A DNA stretch of 64,000 bases from assembly GCF_042237075.1 (NCBI RefSeq), contig NZ_JBCGDC010000012.1, forward strand, positions 31,639 through 95,638, given 5' to 3'. Positions within the stretch are counted from its first letter, which is position 1, and each line of letters opens with the position of its first letter. Positions 57,320 through 64,000 of this stretch are shown here, piece by piece. The stretch is from Polymorphospora lycopeni. Lineage in GTDB: Bacteria; Actinomycetota; Actinomycetes; Mycobacteriales; Micromonosporaceae. A program made the translations under genes and the position numbers. A model generated the notes under the pieces. The model searched no databases. It saw nothing but the letters and a program-made list of their open reading frames with translations, and had not been told where the DNA came from.

Positions 57320-58305
57320 TCATCGAGAACGTGGCGTTCCCCGCCGGTCAGCACTGCGAGACCACCACGCTCGGCGCCGTGCTGCGCCACGCGGGCCTCG
57401 ACCTGTCCGAGCCGATGCTGTTCGGCCTCGGCGAGGGGCTGGGCTTCGTCTACTGGGACGCCAGGAACATGGACTTCCCGTTCCTCGGCGGCCGTGGCAA
57501 GCCGGCCTCGATCACCCGGACCGTCGCCGACCGGCTGGGCCTGACGCTGCACGTCCAGGAGACCGCCTCGCCCCGCAGGGCCTGGCAGAACGTCACCGCC
57601 GCCCTCGACGCCGGACGCCCGGTCGGCCTGCAACTGGACTCCTACCACCTGGACTACTTCACCACGAAGGTCCACTTCGGTGGACACTTCGCCGCGATGT
57701 ACGGCTACGACGACACCCACGCCTACCTGATCGACACCGCGCAGCAGGGCGGCGCCGTGACGACCACACTGGCAAGCCTGGAACGGGCCCGCAACGAACG
57801 CGGACCGATGACCGCCCGCAACCTGTCCTACACCGTGACCGGCCCCACCGGCCGGCCCGACCTGGCTCGCGCCGTCCGGACCGCCGTCCGCGGCAACGCG
57901 CACACCTTCCTCGACCCGCCCATCGCCAACCTCGGCCACCGTGGCATCGCCAAGGCGGCCCGACAGGTGACGCGCTGGCTCGACCGCTCGACCGACCCGT
58001 CGCGCGACCTCCCGCTCGCCGCGAGGCTGATGGAACGCGGCGGGACCGGCGGCGCACTCTTCCGCAACATCTACCGCGACTTCCTCGCCGAATGCGCCGC
58101 CATCGTCGACGACGACAACCTCCGCCACGGCCACCAGATGTACGCGAAGATCGCCCCGCTGTGGACCGGGGTCGCCCACCACGTCACGACCGCCGGTGAA
58201 ACCGGCGACCCGGACCACCTCGCCCGCGCCTCGGAAATCCTCGCCGAACTCGCCGACCGGGAACACGACGCCATGCGGGTCCTGTCCGCCGTCGGCGCCG
58301 ACTGA
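57316..58305 (+). CDS. BtrH_N/DUF4872 domain protein
   Basis: 329 residues. The N-terminal half (CETTTLGAVLRHAGLDLSEPML, about residues 12-33, then GLGFVYW, LDSYHLDYF and FGGHFAAMYGYDD) matches the BtrH N-terminal domain, a papain-like fold; the Cys, His and Asp at C12, GGHF and YGYDD could form a catalytic set. In butirosin biosynthesis BtrH moves an acyl group from a carrier protein to an amine. The C-terminal half is DUF4872-like and helical. GTG at 57316 overlaps the MerR stop by 4 nt, with AGGAAA upstream. Its acceptor is unknown; stand-alone BtrH proteins beside MerR regulators are of unproven function. Confidence 0.85.
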   Translation: MIIENVAFPAGQHCETTTLGAVLRHAGLDLSEPMLFGLGEGLGFVYWDARNMDFPFLGGRGKPASITRTVADRLGLTLHVQETASPRRAWQNVTAALDAGRPVGLQLDSYHLDYFTTKVHFGGHFAAMYGYDDTHAYLIDTAQQGGAVTTTLASLERARNERGPMTARNLSYTVTGPTGRPDLARAVRTAVRGNAHTFLDPPIANLGHRGIAKAARQVTRWLDRSTDPSRDLPLAARLMERGGTGGALFRNIYRDFLAECAAIVDDDNLRHGHQMYAKIAPLWTGVAHHVTTAGETGDPDHLARASEILAELADREHDAMRVLSAVGAD

Positions 58306-58336
58306 CCGCGGGTCCCCGACGGTCGCGTACGTCCGG

Positions 58337-58684
58337 TTACCGGCCGGCGCCGGCCGCCTGTGGGGCGAAGACGATGTTCCAAGGGCACGCCGAGTCCGGC
58401 GCTGGGACGCCTGTCGGGGCGGGTGAGGGCTCGTCCAGCGTCTCGGCGGCGATCTGCGCGAAATGCTCCGCCGCGGTGTGCGGCGCCGGTGCGGGCCACG
58501 CCGCGGAGACGACCCGGTGCAGTGGGTGATCGACGATCGGGCGCCAGACCACGCGCGGCTCGCGCCGGGTCGCTTCTTCCGGTTCGAACGCGATGCCCCT
58601 TCCGGCGAGTACGAGTCCCAGCACGAATTCGGGATTGCGTGCGTGCCGTACCCGTGCCGGCGTGAAGCCGTGCTGGCCGACGAC
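58337..58684 (-). pseudogene. C-terminal fragment of a LysR family regulator
   Basis: On the minus strand the product from about VVGQHGFTPARVRHARNPEF through VLAGRGIAFEPEEATRREPR to TAAEHFAQIAAETL is the C-terminal end of a LysR substrate-binding domain. The DNA-binding part and most of the sensor domain are missing; upstream of 58684 the frame turns into the shadow of the metallo-hydrolase fragment. A truncated remnant. Confidence 0.7.
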
Positions 58685-58685
58685 C

Positions 58686-58910
58686 GACGCCACCCACGCC
58701 CACGTGCCGCGCCTGCTGACAGCGTTGGATCGGCCGGCCCTGGTCGTGCCGGTGCACTGGGACGACTTCGAGACGCCGCTGAGCAATCCTCCGTCCACCA
58801 CGCCGAACGACCGTCGGCGGCTCGACGCCTTCCTCGCCGCCGTACGCGAGACGGCACCACGCACCACGATTCTACTGCCGGAGTACCTGACCCCGTACAG
58901 GCTCGGTTAG
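58686..58910 (+). pseudogene. C-terminal fragment of a metallo-beta-lactamase-fold hydrolase
   Basis: The plus strand reads DATHAHVPRLLTALDRPALV, then VPVHWDDFETPLSN and LPEYLTPYRLG to a stop at 58910. This is the C-terminus of actinobacterial MBL-fold hydrolases, with the late His in VHWDDF. The catalytic HxHxDH domain is missing. The fragment starts within two bases of the end of the opposite-strand LysR fragment, so one deletion or rearrangement joined the two. Confidence 0.7.
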
Positions 58911-58920
58911 CACCAGGAAC

Positions 58921-59340
58921 ATGAGCATCGTCGCCTGTTCACTTCTGGCCGCCATCGCTTTCGCGCTCCTGCTGCGGTGGTGGGGCGGAGCACTGCTCAC
59001 CGACCGATGGAGAACCCCCGGCTGGTTCATCGCGACGGCCGGACTCTGCACGGTCGCCGCCGCCGTCACGTGGTTCGTCGGCGTTTTCTCCGGTTCCTCC
59101 CTGGACCCGAAGGAATCCTGCCGCGCAACAGGCGTCACCTACGACGAGGCCTACCGCTCGCTCCAGTGGCGGGAACACCCGCGATGGTTTCCGCTGCACA
59201 ACTGGTGCAACGCCGAATACGACCTGGTCCCGGCGTGGGTCAAACCGGCTCTGGTGTCGCTGGCCCTCCTGGCCACCGCTTGTCTGGGCGTGGCCGGCTG
59301 GCTCTTCGTCGAACGCCGAAGGCGCCGGCGAACAAGCTGA
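58921..59340 (+). CDS. Small membrane protein (139 aa)
   Basis: Two membrane helices near the N-terminus (ACSLLAAIAFALLL; FIATAGLCTVAAAVTWFVGVF), an external loop with two cysteines (KESCRATG, HNWCNAEYD) that may form a disulfide, and a third helix (ALVSLALLATACLGVAGWLF) ending in a basic tail RRRRRR. The ATG at 58921 follows CCAGGA closely. No family recognised. Starts 11 nt after the hydrolase fragment. Confidence 0.7.
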   Translation: MSIVACSLLAAIAFALLLRWWGGALLTDRWRTPGWFIATAGLCTVAAAVTWFVGVFSGSSLDPKESCRATGVTYDEAYRSLQWREHPRWFPLHNWCNAEYDLVPAWVKPALVSLALLATACLGVAGWLFVERRRRRRTS

Positions 59341-59529
59341 CCGGTGCGCCCCGACTCTCTCGACGCCCTCACCGGACGCGAGCGGATCCCGGGTACCGCT
59401 CGTCGGTGACAGGTTCGAGCCAGGTCGGTGGGCTGACCGCGGCCAAGCGGCGACGCGCGGCTCCGGATCCGGTTCCACGCGGGGATCAACTCGGTGGCAC
59501 CGCGCCTCCCTGCGGGTTGCCGCAGCGGA

Positions 59530-60243
59530 TCAGGAACCCGGCAGGTCGCGCATCAGTCTCCGTACCGCCTGGACATCCGGTCGCGACGACGTGTGGCCGT
59601 CGCGTCGGGGTGCCGGTTCGCCCACGGCGCCCGCCGGGTCCATGAGCCGGCGCAGGCCGGTTCGCATCAGCGCACCGTCCATGGAGGCGATGCCGCTGAG
59701 CGTGAGCACCGATACTCCCTGGTCGAAGGCGGCCATGAGTTGGGCGACGTCGTCGACCGGAAGGACTTCGCCGGTCGGTCGACCATCGGCCGCGACCCGC
59801 CCGTAGGCGTCGATCATCACCTGAACGCGCTGCCGCAGCGCATCGATGAGCGTGTCGTCGCGGGCGGCGGTGGCGATGAACTCCAGTGTCGCCAGGCTGA
59901 ACCCGCGCACCATCCGCGCCGCGTCGTCGGTCGCGGCGTCGGGTACGGGCGTTTCGGCGTCACCTTCCGCCGCCGCGAGCGGGTCCCAGCCTTCGCCGCG
60001 CAGCATCTCCAGGTTGTGGTCCATCACCGCCAGGAACAGTTCCGCCTTGCCCTCGAAGTTCGAGTAGACCGCGCCTTTGGAGAACCCGGCCTCGTTGGCT
60101 ATCCCCTCCAGGCTCGCCGCGTGGTAGCCGTCGCGGGTGAACGCGTCCAGTGCCGCCAGGATGAGCGCTTCGCGGGTCTCCTGCTGGCGCTGCGCACGAC
60201 TGCGCGGGGCGCGGCGCCCGGACGTCGGGGGGCGGGGATCCAT
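59530..60243 (-). CDS. TetR family repressor of the ABC exporter
   Basis: 237 residues. The basic leader RSRAQRQQETREALILAALD leads into the helix-turn-helix AASLEGIANEAGFSKGAVYSNFEGK, a textbook TetR recognition helix with YSNF. The C-terminal ligand domain is TetR_C-like. ATG at 60243. It is divergent from the ABC operon across a 91-bp gap holding a perfect 30-bp palindrome, which it most likely binds. Confidence 0.92.
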   Translation of the reverse strand: MDPRPPTSGRRAPRSRAQRQQETREALILAALDAFTRDGYHAASLEGIANEAGFSKGAVYSNFEGKAELFLAVMDHNLEMLRGEGWDPLAAAEGDAETPVPDAATDDAARMVRGFSLATLEFIATAARDDTLIDALRQRVQVMIDAYGRVAADGRPTGEVLPVDDVAQLMAAFDQGVSVLTLSGIASMDGALMRTGLRRLMDPAGAVGEPAPRRDGHTSSRPDVQAVRRLMRDLPGS

Positions 60244-60260
60244 GCCGCGATTCTAGTCAG

Positions 60261-60312
60261 TTGACCTACCATCCGAATCCAGATACCGTCGGTATTCGAA
60301 TACCGACGGTAT
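60261..60312 (+). promoter_or_regulatory. ABC operon promoter overlapped by a 30-bp palindrome
   Basis: ATACCGTCGGTATTC and GAATACCGACGGTAT (60283-60312) form a perfect 30-bp palindrome, itself built of two 13-bp palindromes (ATACCG-T-CGGTAT and ATACCG-A-CGGTAT), so it offers two adjacent dimer sites. On the plus strand TTGACC (60261-60266), 17 nt and TACCGT (60284-60289) form a promoter whose -10 lies in the first site, so repressor binding would block it. Confidence 0.82.
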
Positions 60313-60334
60313 CCCGATGGAGGTTCAAGAAGCC

Positions 60335-61321
60335 ATGAGCAGCGCAGTACTGGAGGTGGAGGGCCTCACCAGGCGGTTCGGACCAGTCGTCGCCAACGAC
60401 CGCGTCGGGCTACGCGTACGCCAAGGAGAAGTGGTCGGCCTGCTGGGACACAACGGAGCCGGCAAGACCACATTGGTCTCGCAGATCGTCGGACTGCTCC
60501 GCCCCGATGCCGGATCGGTCCGGGTGGCCGGCGTGGACGCGATCGCCGACCCGGCGACCGCGCGACGCTGCGTGGCACTCCAAGCCCAGGCGCAGGCACC
60601 GCTCGACGGCCTGACACCCAGGACAGCCATCGAGATCGCCGGACGGCTCCGCGGCATGTCCCGCACCGACGCGAGAAGCTCCGCACGCGCCCTGGTCGAC
60701 GAACTCGACATCGGCGAGTGGTCCGACCGCCGCGCCACACCGGACGGCGGCGGCCTGTCCGGCGGCATACGCCGACTCACCGCGTTCGCCATGGCCGCCG
60801 TCGCGAAAACGCCACTGGTCATCCTCGACGAGCCGACCAACGACGTGGACGCGGCCCGGCGTCGACATCTGTGGAAGACCGTACGCCGCCTCGGCGACGA
60901 GGGCGCCGGCGTCCTGCTCGTCACCCACAACGTCGTCGAAGCAGAACGCGTGGTGGACGACCTCGTGGTCCTCGACCGCGGCAAGGTCGTCGCCTCCGGA
61001 TCACCGAACCAGCTCCGCGGGACCAACGACAACGACCTGCGACTCGAACTCTCCCTGCAGCCGGACGGCGGTGACCCCTCCGAGTCCCCCCGCGACGTAC
61101 CGATCCCGATCGTCCGCCGCGTCCGCGTCGGCCGGCGCGTGCTGATGACCCTTGACGCGGCCGACGCCGAGGCCGCCGTCGCCTGGGCCACGACCCTCCG
61201 CTCGGACAAGCGCATCGACGGCTACGCGCTGGCCCCCGCCACCCTCGAGGACGCCTACCTCGCCACCACAACCGACGCCGCCGAACAGGCGACCACCGCG
61301 CAGAAGGTAACCGATGTCTGA
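60335..61321 (+). CDS. ABC transporter ATP-binding protein (DrrA-like)
   Basis: 328 residues. Walker A GHNGAGKTT, signature LSGGIRR (a variant of LSGGQ), Walker B LVILDEPTNDVD and H-loop THNVVEAE are all present. The C-terminal extension (LRLELSLQPDGG onward) is the accessory domain usual in drug-exporter DrrA-type ATPases. The ATG at 60335 (MSSAVLEVEG) is chosen over 60317, because the latter's first codons contain the GGAGGT ribosome site. The stop overlaps the permease gene by 8 nt. Repressed by the divergent TetR through the palindrome. Confidence 0.93.
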   Translation: MSSAVLEVEGLTRRFGPVVANDRVGLRVRQGEVVGLLGHNGAGKTTLVSQIVGLLRPDAGSVRVAGVDAIADPATARRCVALQAQAQAPLDGLTPRTAIEIAGRLRGMSRTDARSSARALVDELDIGEWSDRRATPDGGGLSGGIRRLTAFAMAAVAKTPLVILDEPTNDVDAARRRHLWKTVRRLGDEGAGVLLVTHNVVEAERVVDDLVVLDRGKVVASGSPNQLRGTNDNDLRLELSLQPDGGDPSESPRDVPIPIVRRVRVGRRVLMTLDAADAEAAVAWATTLRSDKRIDGYALAPATLEDAYLATTTDAAEQATTAQKVTDV

Positions 61322-62111
61322 GACGACGACCGCCCCCGCACTCGCGCCGATGCGCACCCGCACCCCGCCACGCACCGCCCCATGGACGACGTACGGGACC
61401 CTGCTGCGCTGGACGATCGCCCAGACCGGCGCGATGCTGCCTCTCGTCATCGTCGTACAGGCCTTGCTCGCCGCCGGAATCATCATCGGGTTCGGGTTCC
61501 TCATCCCCGACATCGACACCTCGTCGGCCCGCTTCCTGTCCACCGGCGCACCCACGGTCCTGCTGATGGTCGTCGGGCTCGTCATGGTCCCCCAGGGCGT
61601 GGCCCAGGCACGCACCAACGGCACGTTCGCCTACCTGCGCGCGCTACCGGTGCCGCGCCCGTTGCTGCTGCTGGCCGACCTGACGGTGTGGCTGGTGGTC
61701 GCCCTGCCGAGCGTCGCCGTCGCGGTGATCGTGGCCCAGTTGCGGTACGGCTTCAGCTACGCCTTCGACTGGCCCCTCCTGGTGGCCGCGGCCGTCCTGA
61801 CCGCGGTGACCGCCACCGCGGTCGGCTACGCGATCGCGGTGACGCTGCCCCCGCTGCTCACCCAGCTCACGACCCAGGTGCTGGTGTTCTTCGTGATGCT
61901 GTTCTCGCCGGTCACCTTCCCGGCCGGCCAGCTCCCCACCTGGTTCCAGACGATCCATGACGTACTGCCGTTCCGACCGGCCGCGGACCTGCTCCGCGCC
62001 GGGCTGCTGTCGGACACCTACACCGCGAGCCGGCAGGACCTCGTCGTGCTGATCGCGTGGTGTGCGCTCGGACTCGCGGTGAGCATCCGCGCGATGGTTC
62101 GCCGCGGCTGA
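61314..62111 (+). CDS. ABC-2 type permease
   Basis: 265 residues with six predicted membrane helices (for example MLPLVIVVQALLAAGIIIGF and LVVAAAVLTAVTATAVGYAI) and the ABC-2 motif region PVTFPAGQLPTWFQTIHDVLPFRP near helix 5. It pairs with the ATPase encoded just upstream (8-nt overlap) to form an exporter of drug or lipid type, one copy of each subunit per half. Stop at 62109-62111; no further gene follows in the operon. Confidence 0.92.
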   Translation: MSETTTAPALAPMRTRTPPRTAPWTTYGTLLRWTIAQTGAMLPLVIVVQALLAAGIIIGFGFLIPDIDTSSARFLSTGAPTVLLMVVGLVMVPQGVAQARTNGTFAYLRALPVPRPLLLLADLTVWLVVALPSVAVAVIVAQLRYGFSYAFDWPLLVAAAVLTAVTATAVGYAIAVTLPPLLTQLTTQVLVFFVMLFSPVTFPAGQLPTWFQTIHDVLPFRPAADLLRAGLLSDTYTASRQDLVVLIAWCALGLAVSIRAMVRRG

Positions 62112-62334
62112 CGACCCCGCCCCGTCCCGACCCGCCTTGGCATCCGTATACGCCTCCCGATCGTGCGGGATGCCCCCGCCGCGCGGGCGCCATCGGTACA
62201 GCCACGGGGGCGAGCGCGAGGCTGGGCACGGGTGACGTTCCAGGCGTCATCACCCGGAGATGGGCCTGGCCGGACATCGCCATCAGCCCATCGACCTGTC
62301 GTTTTGTGGTGCGCACCGTGGGTAACCGAGCAGC

Positions 62335-62556
62335 ATGGCTAAGGGCGACAGATTCCACAAGGGCGACCACGTCTCGTGGGCCAGCCACTCCGGTCGGGCG
62401 TACGGGACCGTCAAGGACGAAATCACCGAACGTGTGAAGGTCCGGGGGCACCCGGTCAACGCGTCGCTGGAGCACCCGCAGTACCGGATCCGCAACGACG
62501 ACTCCGGCAGGGATGTCGCGCACCGGCCGGAGGCGCTACGTCGTGAGCAGGAGTGA
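62335..62556 (+). CDS. DUF2945 (hypervirulence-associated, tudor-like) protein
   Basis: 73 residues: KGDHVSWASHSGRAYGTVKD and EHPQYRIRNDDSGRDVAHRP are the DUF2945/HVA1 pattern, a small SH3-like barrel found widely in bacteria and fungi. Function is not known; nucleic-acid or protein binding is guessed from the fold. ATG at 62335; no clear Shine-Dalgarno (GAGCAGC). Stands alone. Confidence 0.8.
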   Translation: MAKGDRFHKGDHVSWASHSGRAYGTVKDEITERVKVRGHPVNASLEHPQYRIRNDDSGRDVAHRPEALRREQE

Positions 62557-62861
62557 CGAGGGCCGGGACACCTTGAGGAACAGCGAGGCGAGCACCCTTC
62601 GGCCGGGTACGGCAACGGCAGCTGGTCAGGGGTAGCCGCATCGTCGGTAGTGGCAGGTTCGGGCTTGGTGTCGGCGGCGTCCGCGCCATCGGGACCAGGC
62701 CCAGACCTGTGTGTCGCACTGCGGCTGCGATGTGTCGTCATGCCCTGGTCCCCGCTCGGTCCCCAGCTCTCGCCTAGCTCACCGGCGAATCCGGGCCTCT
62801 CGTGCCGCGCCGGCATCTGCTAGCTTCGGGCGACGTTGACGAGCGAGTCGGGGATCGACCA
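62557..62861. other. About 300 bp without a gene
   Basis: Between the DUF2945 gene and the next. A TAGCTT box (62820-62825) may be the -10 of the following gene. No gene or strong repeat seen. Confidence 0.4.
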
Positions 62862-63941
62862 GTGTCTGATGAACGGTGGGACATCGTCCCTGAGTCGGAC
62901 GTCCTTCCCCTGGCGGGCGCTGCAGCCCGGATCTACCGGACGCCGTCAGCAAGCCACGTGCTGGGCCCGGATGCGTTCATCGTCATTGTCGAACCCGGCG
63001 ACCGACCCGACGGCACCGCCGTGCAGGACCGTCAGTTTCTCAACCTTGCGGGTCCGTTCCCGGATGAGGTCAACGCGTACCTCTACAACGACCTCCAAGC
63101 TACTGGGCGCCGGACGGCAGCCGCACGCAGTGCGCTACTCGGGTTCGTCCGCCTCCGGGAGGGCTGCCTGCCGTTGGGTCCGCTCACATTCAGCGGCGGT
63201 GGCTACGAACCTCGCGAGGAGAGGCTCGTCGAGTACCGGCTTGGCCTCGAACACGCGTTGCCGTTCGACGTGCTCGACCGGGTACGGCCGCTGTTGCCCG
63301 CGCCGCCCCCGCCCCGGACGACCTGGTTGGAGTTGCTGCCGGACGAACCGGTCGCCGCGACCCGCGAGTTCGTCACCGACTGGTACGCCGACGTGCCGCC
63401 GGCCGAGAGCCACACTGAGATGCCGCAGGTTCCAATTCCCCCACCACTCGCCGCGTTCTACGCCACGGCGGCCGGGCGCAAGGAGATACTCGGTCGGCAA
63501 GATCCGCTGTTCCCGCCCCACGAGCTGCGTCTGGACAAGGACGGCTGGCTTGAGTTCGGCGCCGAGAACCAAGGCGGCTTCGTTCTCGCCGTCGATCCAA
63601 CTGCGACAGATCCCGCGGTGCTATATCGATACTGGACGGTCGAGCCGGATACCGACCCGTTCGACCCCCACCCCCTGAGCACATTCCTGTTGCTCTTCAC
63701 ATTGTATGAGGCGTCATTCGCCGCCCCGTACCATGCCTTCGCCAACCTCACCACCGAGGAGGCGCAGCTACTCACGCACGGACTGCGGCGCGTGCCGCTC
63801 CGAAACCGATGGTTCCCATCAACTGACACCGAGTTCCATGTGGGCAACGGCCTCGTCGTGCAGCTCACCCCACGCGAAAACGGCACCTGGTACACGTTCA
63901 CCAGCGCTCGACATCGCGCACACCTCGAGCCGCTACGGTAG
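62862..63941 (+). CDS. Hypothetical protein (359 aa)
   Basis: I do not recognise a family with certainty. The protein opens MSDERWDIVPESDVLPLAG, has a proline-rich centre (LPAPPPPRTTW) and a second half (FYATAAGRKEILGRQDPLFPP, about residues 217-237, then FGAENQGGFVLAVDP) that resembles the SMI1/KNR4 (SUKH) superfamily in its GR, P-x-x-L and F-x-x-EN-Q pattern. SUKH proteins are often immunity proteins to contact-dependent toxins; no toxin gene is seen within the window. GTG at 62862 with GGGGA 7 nt upstream; an earlier in-frame start at 62802 is less likely. Confidence 0.7.
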   Translation: MSDERWDIVPESDVLPLAGAAARIYRTPSASHVLGPDAFIVIVEPGDRPDGTAVQDRQFLNLAGPFPDEVNAYLYNDLQATGRRTAAARSALLGFVRLREGCLPLGPLTFSGGGYEPREERLVEYRLGLEHALPFDVLDRVRPLLPAPPPPRTTWLELLPDEPVAATREFVTDWYADVPPAESHTEMPQVPIPPPLAAFYATAAGRKEILGRQDPLFPPHELRLDKDGWLEFGAENQGGFVLAVDPTATDPAVLYRYWTVEPDTDPFDPHPLSTFLLLFTLYEASFAAPYHAFANLTTEEAQLLTHGLRRVPLRNRWFPSTDTEFHVGNGLVVQLTPRENGTWYTFTSARHRAHLEPLR

Positions 63942-63949
63942 TTGTCAAG

Positions 63950-64000
63950 TCAAACTGAGACGGTCTGTTCCTTCTGGGTCGGCTGGTTGATCCAGGCCTG
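63950..64000 (-). CDS. End of a minus-strand gene entering at the right edge
   Basis: The minus strand reads QAWINQPTQKEQTVSV and a TGA (63952-63950), open to the window end. Only 16 residues are visible. A short basic/Gln-rich tail of this kind could end a transposase or another protein; no family can be given. Confidence 0.25.
   Translation of the reverse strand, partial: QAWINQPTQKEQTVSV

Noticed and set aside
59413..59440. GGTTCGAGCC resembling a tRNA T-loop
   Set aside because: The flanking bases do not form a T-stem, and no anticodon or acceptor stem can be drawn around it.

Overview
The window is GC-rich (roughly 70% or more), uses many GTG starts and many start/stop overlaps, and carries large NB-ARC/TPR regulators, MMPL transporters and a modular type I PKS. 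This points to a filamentous actinomycete, most likely Micromonosporaceae; the family is inferred, not shown by a marker gene. Two assembly defects (one N at 3795, and 88 Ns with a poly-G run at 39276-39389) both lie beside strong GC-rich hairpins.

Region 1 (1-17.9 kb) reads as a compact biosynthetic cluster for a modified lipid: a partial acyl-CoA ligase-like enzyme, an MMPL exporter, an unusual fusion of an acyl-CoA dehydrogenase to a ferritin-like diiron domain, a fatty-acyl-AMP ligase, a single-module PKS (ACP-KS-AT-DH-KR-ACP, no thioesterase), an extended SDR/thioester reductase, a class III aminotransferase, a crotonase and two SRPBCC proteins. The simplest reading is: fatty acid loaded by the ligase, one malonyl extension to an enoyl thioester, reductive release to an aldehyde, transamination to an amine, then oxidation by the diiron enzyme. 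The product is not known to me.

Region 2 (18.2-19.7 kb) holds a small hypothetical gene, an alpha/beta hydrolase and a decayed FtsX-type permease fragment. Region 3 (19.7-32.4 kb) is one tightly overlapping five-gene minus-strand operon (DUF4132 protein, a 1685-residue unknown, MoxR AAA+ ATPase, DUF5682 fused to VWA, SWIM protein), an actinobacterial relative of the E. coli yehI/yehLMPQ neighbourhood; its function is unknown.

Region 4 (32.6-49.3 kb) is a run of small regulator/target units: an XRE-NB-ARC-TPR regulator, TetR with a thioesterase, SDR with HxlR, DUF1877, TetR with an MMPL transporter and a clear operator, a Na+/H+ antiporter, an APH-like kinase, and AraC divergent from a monooxygenase-hydrolase-SDR operon. 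Region 5 (49.6-64 kb) holds a broken secreted-protein gene, dxs, a SARP regulator divergent from a three-repeat secreted protein, a MerR/BtrH-like pair, a chimeric junction of LysR and metallo-hydrolase remnants, a TetR-controlled ABC exporter with a perfect 30-bp operator, a DUF2945 protein and an unrecognised 359-residue protein. No rRNA, tRNA, CRISPR array or intact insertion sequence was recognised.
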